Program-made: the position numbers and the translations under genes | The notes under the pieces: generated by a model | Databases searched by the model: none | Seen by the model: only the letters and a program-made list of their open reading frames with translations | Told to the model about the DNA's origin: nothing | From: JBEKYD01 sp049509915 | Lineage (GTDB): Bacteria > Acidobacteriota > Terriglobia > Bryobacterales > Bryobacteraceae | Length of the DNA: 9,843 bases | Direction of reading: 5' to 3' | Assembly: GCA_049509915.1 (NCBI GenBank) | Contig: JBEKZL010000271.1 | Span: 1 to 9,843, forward strand | Shown: one piece after another, positions 1 through 6,512 of the stretch | Position numbering within the stretch: the first letter of the stretch is position 1 | Layout of the letters: each line of letters opens with the position of its first letter

Positions 1-138
1 GCCCACGCCCCGGCGCCGAATTGGATCGAGGTGGACCGGGAAACCTTGAAGGGGCGCATCACGAGCCTGCCACAGCGCAGCGACCTGGTTCAGATTCAGT
101 TGAACGAGCAGCTCATTGTGGAGTTGTACTCGAAGTAA
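1..138 (+). CDS. rpsD: 30S ribosomal protein S4, C-terminal end (5' end outside window)
   Basis: The window opens in frame 1 inside a coding region whose last 45 codons end in LNEQLIVELYSK and a TAA stop at 136-138. The stretch with NWIEVDRE, then PQRSDL, then LNEQLIVELYSK is the typical C-terminus of bacterial ribosomal protein S4, a primary 16S rRNA-binding protein of the small subunit. In many bacteria S4 is also the translational repressor of the alpha operon. The position directly upstream of rpoA and rplQ is the conserved bacterial order, which supports the call. The 5' part, including the S4 RNA-binding fold, lies outside the window, so completeness cannot be judged. Confidence 0.9.
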   Translation, partial: AHAPAPNWIEVDRETLKGRITSLPQRSDLVQIQLNEQLIVELYSK

Positions 139-144
139 GACATT

Positions 145-227
145 AGAAGACGGAAGTCGGAAGTGGGAAGTCAGAATCGCCCGGCGCCATCGCCATTCTG
201 CCTTCTCTCTTCCGGCTTCCGGCTTCC
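145..227. repeat. Heptamer-repeat inverted repeat (hairpin) between rpsD and rpoA
   Basis: The 102-nt gap between rpsD and rpoA is mostly an imperfect inverted repeat. The left arm (145-176) contains 7-nt units of the type GGAAGTC/GGAAGTG. The right arm (196-227) contains CTTCCGG units with the same period. Comparing the left arm with the reverse complement of the right arm by eye gives 26 identities in 32 positions, around a loop of about 19 nt (177-195). The right arm ends at 227, one base before the rpoA Shine-Dalgarno (228-233). The structure would form in the rpsD-rpoA transcript. It could act as an RNA stability or translation element, or be a dispersed repeat; the sequence alone does not decide. 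Confidence 0.75.
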
Positions 228-233
228 AGGAGG
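228..233 (+). promoter_or_regulatory. rpoA ribosome binding site
   Basis: A perfect AGGAGG lies 7 nt before the ATG at 241. It fixes the rpoA start there, although the reading frame is open further upstream to 163, where the codons fall inside the heptamer inverted repeat and do not resemble RpoA. Confidence 0.85.
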
Positions 234-240
234 TTCCATC

Positions 241-1293
241 ATGTTCAAAGGCTTCCAAAAACCTAAACGGCTGGTTGCCAATACCGACACCCTTACGGAG
301 CGGTATGGCATGTTCACGGCCCAACCTTTTCAGCGCGGCTTCGGCACCACCATCGGCAACAGCCTGCGGCGTGTGCTGTTGAGCTCGATTGAAGGCGCGG
401 CCATCACGGCGATCCGGATCGAAGGCGTCGAGCACGAGTTCAGCCCCATCCCCGGAGTGGTCGAAGATGCCACCGACATCATTCTCAACCTCAAACAGAT
501 CCCCTTCAAGATCGCGAGCGAAGGCGTCAAGACGGTTCGCCTGAAGGTGGACAAACCCGGCGATGTGCGCAGCGCCCAGATCGAGGGCGACGCCGACGTG
601 GAAGTGCTCGATCGCGACCTGCACGTCGCCACCGTCAGCGAGGGCGGCAAACTGGAAATCGAGATGCGCCTCAAGACCGGCCGCGGCTATGTCAGCGCCG
701 ACAAGAATTTTGACGAAGACCTGGCGCTGGGCTACATTCCCATCGATTCGGTCCACTCGCCGGTGCGCAAGGTGAATTTCGCCGTGGAAGCCGCTCGCCT
801 CGGCCAGATGACCGACTACGACAAGCTGACGCTCGAAGTCTGGACCAACGGCGCCGTTTCGCCGCAGGACGCCATCGGCTTTGCCGCCAAGCTGCTCAAG
901 GACCACATGAGCATCTTCATCAACTTCGAGGAACTGCCCGAGCAGACCGAAGAGGTCTCCGAGCGCGGCTACGACAAGATGAACGAAGTACTCAACCGCT
1001 CGGTGGAAGAACTGGAATTGAGCGTGCGTTCGTACAACTGTCTGAAGAACGCCAACATTCAAACCATCGGCGAGTTGGTGCAGAAGACCGAAGCCGAGAT
1101 GCTGCGCACCAAGAACTTCGGCCGCAAATCGCTCAACGAAATCAAGGAAATCCTGGCCAACATGGGCCTGTCGCTGGGGATGCGTATCGACCAGCACGGG
1201 CGGCTGGTGGCGCCGCCGCAATCGGCTTCGACGGGCCTCATGGATTACCCGCTCGAAGACGACGAGCCGCAGGGACTAACGGGAGAAGAGTAG
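241..1293 (+). CDS. rpoA: DNA-directed RNA polymerase subunit alpha
   Basis: This 350-residue protein is the alpha subunit, which dimerises to nucleate assembly of core RNA polymerase and contacts UP elements and activators. The N-terminal domain (about 1-235) shows the dimerisation/assembly motif RGFGTTIGNSLRRVLLSS at 32-49, GYIPIDSVHSPVRKVNF at 164-180 and KLTLEVWTNG at 195-204. After a linker, the C-terminal domain (about 255-318) carries LSVRSYNCLKNANIQTIGEL, with R263 at the place of E. coli R265, the main DNA-contacting arginine. NFGRKSLNEIKE at 292-303 is the second helix-hairpin-helix-like DNA contact. The tail after 320 is acidic and proline-containing, and family length varies there. 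The start is set by the AGGAGG at 228-233. The gene follows rpsD and is followed 3 nt later by rplQ, so the two are very probably co-transcribed and translationally coupled. Confidence 0.97.
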   Translation: MFKGFQKPKRLVANTDTLTERYGMFTAQPFQRGFGTTIGNSLRRVLLSSIEGAAITAIRIEGVEHEFSPIPGVVEDATDIILNLKQIPFKIASEGVKTVRLKVDKPGDVRSAQIEGDADVEVLDRDLHVATVSEGGKLEIEMRLKTGRGYVSADKNFDEDLALGYIPIDSVHSPVRKVNFAVEAARLGQMTDYDKLTLEVWTNGAVSPQDAIGFAAKLLKDHMSIFINFEELPEQTEEVSERGYDKMNEVLNRSVEELELSVRSYNCLKNANIQTIGELVQKTEAEMLRTKNFGRKSLNEIKEILANMGLSLGMRIDQHGRLVAPPQSASTGLMDYPLEDDEPQGLTGEE

Positions 1294-1296
1294 GGC

Positions 1297-1752
1297 ATGA
1301 GACATCGAGTAGGCGGGTTCAAACTAAAGCGGCCGGTGGATAGCCGCAACGCGCTGTTGCGCAATCTCTGCACAAGCGTGATCGACATGGAGCGCGTCAT
1401 CACCACCGTACCCAAAGCCAAGGCGGTACGGCCGCTGGTCGAGAAAATGATCACGCTCGCCAAGCAGGACACGCTGCACTCGCGCCGCCAGGCGGCGATG
1501 GTGCTGCGCACGCCCGCCGCGGTGAAGAAGCTGTTCGATACCCTGGGGACGCGTTTCGGCCAGCGCCCTGGCGGCTACACGCGCATTACCCGACTGGGAC
1601 CGCGTAAGGGCGACGGCGCCGAACAAGCCATGATCGAGTTGGTCGGTTCGGAGCTGGTGAAACGCGCCGCCGAGCGCGCCAAACGTCGCGAGGAACGTCT
1701 CAAAGCGCGCCAGGAAGGCCGCGAGCCCGAAGAAGAAAAGGGCGAAGAATAG
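1297..1752 (+). CDS. rplQ: 50S ribosomal protein L17
   Basis: This 151-residue protein opens with MRHRVGGFKLKRPVDSRNAL, the hallmark N-terminus of bacterial L17, followed by LLRNLCTSVI, KAKAVRPLVEKMITLAK and RPGGYTRITRLGPRKGDGA. L17 is a large-subunit protein that binds 23S rRNA near the polypeptide exit tunnel. The core ends near residue 122. The remaining tail is strongly charged (Arg/Lys, then Glu), making the protein longer than the 127-residue E. coli protein; such extensions are common outside Proteobacteria. The ATG lies 3 nt after the rpoA stop, with only a weak GGGAGAAGAG ribosome binding sequence inside the end of rpoA, consistent with coupling. It is the last gene of the operon, closed by a terminator 24 nt downstream. 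Confidence 0.97.
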   Translation: MRHRVGGFKLKRPVDSRNALLRNLCTSVIDMERVITTVPKAKAVRPLVEKMITLAKQDTLHSRRQAAMVLRTPAAVKKLFDTLGTRFGQRPGGYTRITRLGPRKGDGAEQAMIELVGSELVKRAAERAKRREERLKARQEGREPEEEKGEE

Positions 1753-1775
1753 CCCGGCAGTAGAGAGCAATCGCC

Positions 1776-1817
1776 GAACGCCGCGGGTTGCGCAAGCCAT
1801 CCGCGGCGTTCTTATTT
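1776..1817 (+). terminator. Rho-independent terminator of the rpsD-rpoA-rplQ operon
   Basis: A perfect 11-bp stem, GAACGCCGCGG (1776-1786) with CCGCGGCGTTC (1801-1811), encloses a 14-nt loop and runs into the T-rich stretch TTCTTATTT. The position 24 nt after the rplQ stop and the orientation fit an intrinsic terminator for the ribosomal operon. Confidence 0.88.
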
Positions 1818-1980
1818 GAACTACTACCAGTCAATCCCTTCGCGCCCCGCGCCCGGGATACGGATTCCCCGCAGCACCCACGCACCACCTTCGCCGGGGA
1901 CGCTCCCACGGCCGGGCGCTGTCACCAATCCAGATTCGGCATCGTCCGGTGTTTTGGCTTCAGAATGCCGCCATTTCGCC

Positions 1981-4416
1981 CTACCGGCTTTGTCCCCCCG
2001 CGCCCATGGCTGCCAGGACCGTTTCCAGGGCCTCCGGTGACCCGGTAAAGAGATTTAGCGGCGGGCGGCGATAGGCCAGGATCTGCTGGTAGATGGCGGT
2101 TTCCTGGCTGGTATTGAGCGCCAATCCGGCGAGGTATTGAAGGCGCAGATTGCCGTCGCGGTTGATTGCGGCGCCGACGAGCCAGGGGGCCAGATCCTTG
2201 GTCTGCCCGGCATAGGTCGAGAGCAATCCGGGCAGCGTGCTGAAGCCGACGCTGCGCAGGGATTCCAGCACGCGCGCGTGGTCTGGCCGCCGGAGGCGTT
2301 CCATCAGCTTGTCGACGTCGATGCGCATGGGCTCGGCGGTCCCCAGAAGGAAGATGTCATACCCGGCGCCATCCACATCGTTGGCCCAGACCGTGCCGTT
2401 GGGGAAGACGTCGAAGAAAGTGGCGACCTCACTCTTGACGGTTTCGGCGTTGGATTCGTAGAGCGGCACCCACTGGGTCACCACGCCGCCCGGATTCAGG
2501 TGGTCTTTCACCAGCTCGAAATACTCGCGCGAATAGAGGGTGGCGCTGCCTTTGACCCAGGGGTGAATGGGGTCGGAGGTGATGATGTCGAACTTCTCCG
2601 GAGTGGTCAGCACGAAATGGCGGGCGTCGTCGTAGACGATCTCGGTGCGTGGGTCGGTGGCCACGTGGAAGTTTTCGTTGCCGAAGAAGCGTGTGGCGAT
2701 GGGTGGAATGAGCGGCTCCATTTCGCAGATGACGATGCGCCGGACCTCCGGATGCACCACAAAGGTACCCGCGGTGACTCCGGCGCCGAAACCGACCACC
2801 AGCACCGAATGCGGGCCGGAATGAAACAGGGCGGGTATGTGCCCCAGCATGCGCTGCAGCCGCATGTCGTAGGACTCGGTGGAGGCTTCCACTTTGCCGG
2901 AAACGTGGAACTGTACCGCGCCGTCGTCCCAACGGGTGATGGCGATAGAGGAATTGATGCCTTCGCCGGAGTAGAGCAACTGGGAGCGGGGGGCGGATGT
3001 CATGATGCGGCGGCCGTAGGCGATCAACATTCCAGGCGTAGGTCCGACGTTCACCGCCAGGTAAGCCGCCAGCGCCAGAACGGCGGTCAATGCGGCCGTG
3101 CCACCCACCGAGCGGCTGGCTCTTACCCGCGGCAGCAACGCCACCAGGCCGCCCAGCGCGGCCAACAGGATGAGCACGCGATTAGAACTGGCGGTGCCGA
3201 TAGCCGGTATCAGGAACAGGCTGAATCCCAGGGCACCCAGAATCGCGCCCAAAGTGTTGGCGGCGTAAACCGTGCCCACCAGCCGGCCGGGCTCTTCCCC
3301 CGGCTGGGCGGCGGCAGCGAGCGCCAGGGGGAAGCTCGCGCCCCACAGCAGCGTGGGCGGCAGCAGCGCCCAGACCACCCGCACCAGATCGATCTGGAAG
3401 GTGAACCATGGGCTGGTGGAGAGAAGCGCATTCACCGGCCAGTTGGGCAGCGATTGGCCGATCATAAAGGCCGTCCACGCGATGGCTGCGGCCAGGGCCA
3501 ATTGAGAAGTGCCCAAAGCGGTGCGCCCGTCGACCCGCCGCGACACCAGCGCGCCGCCCGCGCTGCCGATTCCCAAGCCCACCAGGAAGACCGCCAGGAT
3601 GATGGAAAAGGTGTAGACAGTGGCGCCCAGCATCAGCCCGAGCAGGCGGGTCCAGACCACTTCGGCGCCGAGTGCGGAGGCTCCCGAAAGAGCGATTGTG
3701 AGGTAGACCGTGCGCACGTCCGGGCCGGCGCCTGCCGCCCCGGAGCGCGGAGGCGGCGAGGTGAGATGCGGCCCTGCCTGACCCACGGGTGCACGCCGTG
3801 CCAGCGCCAGGCTGGCGATTCCCACCACAGCGTTGATGCCCGCTGCTACCAGCGTCGTCGTGGTCATATTCGACACGCGCAGCAGGTAGAAGCCCGCCGT
3901 CAGCGACCCCAGCACCGCGCCGGCGGTATTGCCGCCATACAGCAAGCCCAGCCGCGACACACCCCGCGGGCTCATCTCCACCCATCGCGAAATGGCCGGC
4001 AGCGAGGCGCCCATCAATATGGTGGGCGGCAACAGGCAGAGAGCGCAGACCAGGGCGCGAAGCAGCACGGCCGGCATGCCGTGGCCCACCGCGGCGGCAT
4101 ACACGCCATCCACCAGCGGCATCCCAACGAGCGCCAGGATGCCGCAGGCGCCGATGGCGAACTCGATGTACGCGTAGACTCGCAGCGGGTGCATGCCGGC
4201 TGCCCGCCGGGAGCGGGGCAGAGCCACGCTGCCTAGGCATAATCCACCCATGAAGGTGGCGAGCAATACTCCCAGCGAAACCGCGGTGGAACCGATTACC
4301 AGCTGCAGCAACTGGTACCAGACGATTTCGTAGATCAACGCCGAACAGCCGCTCAGCGCGAACAGCCCGAGGAGCACGGGAAACAGACGGGAGGCCCCGG
4401 TAACGCGATCAGTCAT
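1981..4416 (-). CDS. Fused multipass membrane protein with C-terminal spermidine-synthase-like domain
   Basis: The protein has 811 residues from the ATG at 4416. A GTG seven codons upstream (4437) is in frame and cannot be excluded; neither start has a well-spaced Shine-Dalgarno. Residues 1-460 are strongly hydrophobic with many membrane helices and consist of two homologous halves: SGCSALIYEIVW (22-33) matches SGASALGAEVVW (244-255), LLPPTILMGASLP (128-140) matches LLPPTLLWGASFP (351-363), and YGGNTAGAVLG (160-170) matches YAANTLGAILG (384-394). Residues about 480-700 form a Rossmann methyltransferase-like fold of the spermidine synthase family, with the nucleotide loop GFGAGVTAG (542-550), acidic EMEP, DDAR (596-599) and DIITSDPIHPW (610-620). 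A helical tail follows. The second aspartate of the usual D-x-x-D-P site appears replaced by histidine (H618), so polyamine synthesis should not be assumed. The natural substrate of this membrane-fused family is, to my knowledge, not established. It lies downstream of the coiled-coil gene on the same strand but separated by about 210 nt. Confidence 0.85.
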   Translation of the reverse strand: MTDRVTGASRLFPVLLGLFALSGCSALIYEIVWYQLLQLVIGSTAVSLGVLLATFMGGLCLGSVALPRSRRAAGMHPLRVYAYIEFAIGACGILALVGMPLVDGVYAAAVGHGMPAVLLRALVCALCLLPPTILMGASLPAISRWVEMSPRGVSRLGLLYGGNTAGAVLGSLTAGFYLLRVSNMTTTTLVAAGINAVVGIASLALARRAPVGQAGPHLTSPPPRSGAAGAGPDVRTVYLTIALSGASALGAEVVWTRLLGLMLGATVYTFSIILAVFLVGLGIGSAGGALVSRRVDGRTALGTSQLALAAAIAWTAFMIGQSLPNWPVNALLSTSPWFTFQIDLVRVVWALLPPTLLWGASFPLALAAAAQPGEEPGRLVGTVYAANTLGAILGALGFSLFLIPAIGTASSNRVLILLAALGGLVALLPRVRASRSVGGTAALTAVLALAAYLAVNVGPTPGMLIAYGRRIMTSAPRSQLLYSGEGINSSIAITRWDDGAVQFHVSGKVEASTESYDMRLQRMLGHIPALFHSGPHSVLVVGFGAGVTAGTFVVHPEVRRIVICEMEPLIPPIATRFFGNENFHVATDPRTEIVYDDARHFVLTTPEKFDIITSDPIHPWVKGSATLYSREYFELVKDHLNPGGVVTQWVPLYESNAETVKSEVATFFDVFPNGTVWANDVDGAGYDIFLLGTAEPMRIDVDKLMERLRRPDHARVLESLRSVGFSTLPGLLSTYAGQTKDLAPWLVGAAINRDGNLRLQYLAGLALNTSQETAIYQQILAYRRPPLNLFTGSPEALETVLAAMGAGGQSR

Positions 4417-4460
4417 GGAATGACTGGATGATAGCACCTCGGAAGGCTGCGATTCGTCGC

Positions 4461-4494
4461 CAACCGGTTGTCGGCTATCGGAGTGTTCCTCCGA
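4461..4494. other. Palindrome and small hairpin upstream of the membrane/spermidine-synthase-like gene
   Basis: The roughly 210-nt gap between two minus-strand genes (4417-4628) contains the perfect 10-nt palindrome CAACCGGTTG (4461-4470). It also contains a short hairpin, TCGGAG (4478-4483) with CTCCGA (4489-4494) around a 5-nt loop. On the minus strand both lie upstream of the gene starting at 4416 or 4437. Neither is followed by a T tract, so a terminator for the coiled-coil gene is not supported; an operator or leader structure is possible but unproven. Confidence 0.3.
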
Positions 4495-4628
4495 GAAGTC
4501 GGGGCAGTGGCGTTTGCCATGCGCCTATTCTGCCGCCGAGTCTGAGATTGGATGTTCGAAGCGATCTGACCCGGGGCTGAAGGCACGCCACGAGCCATCA
4601 GCCCGTCTCGCCGCCGGCCCAAATTCAC

Positions 4629-5381
4629 CTAAGCTTTGGCGGCTCTCCGCAGTTCCAACACTACATCCTTCCGCCCGCGGTCGGCGGCATCAAGCAGGGT
4701 GTGCCCGATCAAGTTCAGCGCGTCGCTCACCCGGCGCTCGGTTTCGGCCAGTTGGCAGCGCACCTCACCCACTTCGCGGCTTCTTGCCTCGACCAGCGCG
4801 CCCAGCTTCTTTTCCACCGCGCCGGTTCCCGCCGCAACCTGCTTCTCAACCGTCAGCGGAAGTTCCTCGTCCAGTTCGCGGCGTATCGAAGCCACCCGGG
4901 CTTCGAGCGCCGCGCTCCCGTCGGCGAGTTGCCGGTACAGGCCCTCAAGCTGGTTCGTCCACTGCGCCGCGACCTCGGCGATGCGTTCCTGGCAGGCGGC
5001 GATGACAGCGCGATCCTGTTGCTCCAGTGCCTGGCGTTCGGCGGCCAGTTGCGATTCCAACTCTGTCACGCGCTTTTCCCACTGCGCGGCTTGCTCGCGA
5101 AGGCGCGACTCCAAGGCCTCCACCACCGCTTCCAGCACTTTCCGGTAATAAACCGGCGGAGCGGTCTCGGGAAGTTCGGCCGGCGCGCTTTCCGGCGGGT
5201 TTTCCATCCGGGCCAAACGGCGCTCCATGGCGTCCAAACGCTCGCCCAGCGTACGCTGTTCCGGTTCCACCGCTGGCCGGCCTGAGCCCTGGGTCAGCTT
5301 CATACCCACGCCGAAGGCCACCCCGTCGCCAAACGCGACCGCGAGGTTGCGCCAAACGGACGAATCCCGACTGGTATCCAT
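4629..5381 (-). CDS. Coiled-coil protein of unknown function
   Basis: I do not recognise a characterised family in this 250-residue protein. A short glycine-rich, mildly hydrophobic segment lies at 9-28 (VWRNLAVAFGDGVAFGVGMK). It is followed by a basic/acidic helix (41-60) and a proline-rich linker (62-77). From about 78 to 225 there is a long stretch rich in Glu, Gln, Arg, Ala and Leu with heptad-like spacing, typical of an extended coiled coil. It is broken once near 172-188 (DEELPLTVEKQVAAGTG), and the C-terminus is basic. There is no signal peptide or catalytic motif, so a cytoplasmic structural or scaffolding role is a guess only. The ATG at 5381 is chosen because a promoter-like element ends 7 nt before it, leaving no room for a Shine-Dalgarno, so translation may be nearly leaderless. 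It is divergent from the MgtC-family gene, with 85 nt between starts. Confidence 0.72.
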   Translation of the reverse strand: MDTSRDSSVWRNLAVAFGDGVAFGVGMKLTQGSGRPAVEPEQRTLGERLDAMERRLARMENPPESAPAELPETAPPVYYRKVLEAVVEALESRLREQAAQWEKRVTELESQLAAERQALEQQDRAVIAACQERIAEVAAQWTNQLEGLYRQLADGSAALEARVASIRRELDEELPLTVEKQVAAGTGAVEKKLGALVEARSREVGEVRCQLAETERRVSDALNLIGHTLLDAADRGRKDVVLELRRAAKA

Positions 5382-5388
5382 ATAACAT

Positions 5389-5417
5389 AATGTACAAGAA
5401 ATGGTTTGTTTGTGTAA
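5389..5417 (-). promoter_or_regulatory. Candidate promoter for the coiled-coil gene (near-leaderless)
   Basis: On the minus strand, a -35-like TTACAC (5412-5417) and a -10-like TACATT (5389-5394) are separated by 17 nt. Each matches the sigma-70 consensus at 4 of 6 positions. The -10 box ends 7 nt before the ATG at 5381, which would put the transcription start at or next to the start codon. The surrounding AT-rich patch stands out from the GC-rich neighbourhood. Confidence 0.45.
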
Positions 5418-5466
5418 GGGGAACGAGCGTCTTTTGGCACTGGATTTCGGTAGGATAGACCACAGG

Positions 5467-5928
5467 ATGCCGATAACAATCGATTGGCAGCACGGTACCG
5501 TGAGCGAGATCCTGCGCCTGGCTCTTGCCTATTTCCTGGCTTTGCCCGTTGGATGGTACCGGGAGAAGGAGGCGCACAGCATCGGTGTGCGTACGTTTCC
5601 GCTGGTGTCCATGGCTAGTTGCGGCTACCTTTTGCTGGTGGCGAACGGCAGCGCCGCCGACCAGTCGCGGGTCATCCAGGGACTGGTGGCCGGCATCGGG
5701 TTCATCGGCGGTGGCGCCATTCTGAAGGCCGAAGGCAACGTTCACGGCACGGCGACCGCCGCCAGCATCTGGAACACCGGGGTGCTGGGAGCGGCCGTGG
5801 CGCAGCAGCGCTATTGGCTGGCGGCCACGCTGGCGTTTCTCAACCTTTTCGCCCTGCGAGTGTTGTTACCGCTTAAACAGAGATTGGACGCCCTTGAGGC
5901 GAAAAGAAAGCGCGATGAGGACCTGTAG
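5467..5928 (+). CDS. MgtC/SapB family membrane protein
   Basis: This 153-residue protein has about five membrane segments (roughly 13-31, 45-60, 68-87, 98-112, 116-134) and the conserved MgtC N-terminal-domain motifs: LALPVGWYREKEAHSIGVRTFPLV (split here as WYREKEAHSIGVRT, 30-43), the glycine-rich IQGLVAGIGFIGGGAILK (70-87) and HGTATAASIWNTGVLGAAVA (93-112). It ends in a basic helix. The family includes the Salmonella virulence factor MgtC, linked to low-magnesium growth and ATP synthase inhibition, but most members are uncharacterised. This one lacks the C-terminal soluble domain of MgtC proper. The start at 5467 is chosen because family similarity begins there; an in-frame ATG at 5401 would add 22 unlike residues. 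The gene is divergent from the coiled-coil gene, and its 3' end overlaps the next gene by 14 nt. Confidence 0.85.
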   Translation: MPITIDWQHGTVSEILRLALAYFLALPVGWYREKEAHSIGVRTFPLVSMASCGYLLLVANGSAADQSRVIQGLVAGIGFIGGGAILKAEGNVHGTATAASIWNTGVLGAAVAQQRYWLAATLAFLNLFALRVLLPLKQRLDALEAKRKRDEDL

Positions 5929-6511
5929 ACCGCATTGCTTCGGACCGTTCGTCCTCGCCTTGGCCCTGGTCGCTCCGGCGGGTGCGGAGACGATTCTCTT
6001 GCGGCAGGGATGGTGGCTGGCTCCTTCCGGCGCTTTGCCCGGCGGCGAATCGCTTTCCTCCCGGGCGAGCGGCCTCGATGCGCACCGCTGGCAGCCGGTC
6101 ACGCTGCCTTCCACTGTGCTTTCCGCGCTGGTTGCGGCGGGCGTTTATCCCGACCCTTACTTCGGTCTGAACCTGCGCTCCGTCCCCGGCACTGCTTACC
6201 CCATCGGCACCAATTTCTCCAATTTGCCCATGCCGCCGGATAGCCCGTTTCGCGCCAGTTGGTGGTATGTCACTCGTTTTTCCCTGCCCGCCGACTTTCA
6301 CGGCAAAACCGTTTGGCTGGGCTTCGACGGCATCAACTTTCGCGCCAACGTCTGGTTCAACGGAAAGCCCGTCGCCACTTCGGACCAGATGGCCGGCGCC
6401 TGGCGTCTCTACCGTTTCAACGTCACCGATGCCGCTCTCCCCGGTGCGGACAACGCCCTGGCCGTCGAGATCTTTCCGCCCCAGCCGCTCGACCTGGAAT
6501 TCGTCGCCGCC
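5915..6511 (+). pseudogene. GH2 exo-glucosaminidase/mannosidase-like gene, N-terminal fragment (sugar-binding domain)
   Basis: From the ATG at 5915, 199 codons encode a signal peptide and the N-terminal jelly-roll domain of a glycoside hydrolase family 2 enzyme. The signal has a basic start, hydrophobic core FVLALALVAPAGA and likely cleavage after residue 24. Diagnostic stretches are HRWQPVTLPSTVLSALVAAG (57-76), YPDPYFGLNLR (78-88), SWWYVTRFSLP (115-125), the GINFRANVWFNGKPV region (139-153) and NALAVEIFPPQPLDL (180-194). They resemble the exo-beta-D-glucosaminidase/endo-beta-mannosidase branch, which removes sugars from chitosan- or mannose-type glycans outside the cytoplasm. Normally a second immunoglobulin-like domain and a catalytic TIM barrel follow. 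Here similarity stops at about 6497-6511, and this frame then runs out of homology to a TAA at 6620-6622. The start overlaps the MgtC-family gene by 14 nt; an in-frame ATG at 5894 is less likely because the signal peptide begins at 5915. Confidence 0.8.
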
Positions 6512-6512
6512 G

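Noticed and set aside
163..240. N-terminal extension of rpoA by 26 codons
   Set aside because: The extension would be translated from the heptamer inverted repeat and does not resemble RpoA, while AGGAGG is perfectly placed for the ATG at 241.
1934..1970. Inverted repeat CGGCAT / ATGCCG as terminator of the minus-strand membrane gene
   Set aside because: Only 6 bp with a 22-nt loop and no T tract in the right direction; not distinguishable from chance.
2137..4236. A 699-codon open frame on the + strand opposite the fused membrane protein gene
   Set aside because: Its translation is rich in His, Gln, Arg and Gly with no hydrophobic core or motif, as expected from the antisense frame of a GC-rich gene. 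The minus-strand frame encodes recognisable membrane and Rossmann motifs.
4413..4628. A 71-codon minus-strand frame starting at a GTG right after the coiled-coil gene stop
   Set aside because: It has low-complexity basic composition and no ribosome binding site, and it runs into the start of the next gene; more likely chance in the intergenic gap.
4629..5381. Reading the coiled-coil protein as a polyhydroxyalkanoate phasin
   Set aside because: It is rich in helical Gln/Glu/Ala as phasins are, but I see no conserved phasin motif and no polyhydroxyalkanoate genes nearby, so no function is assigned.
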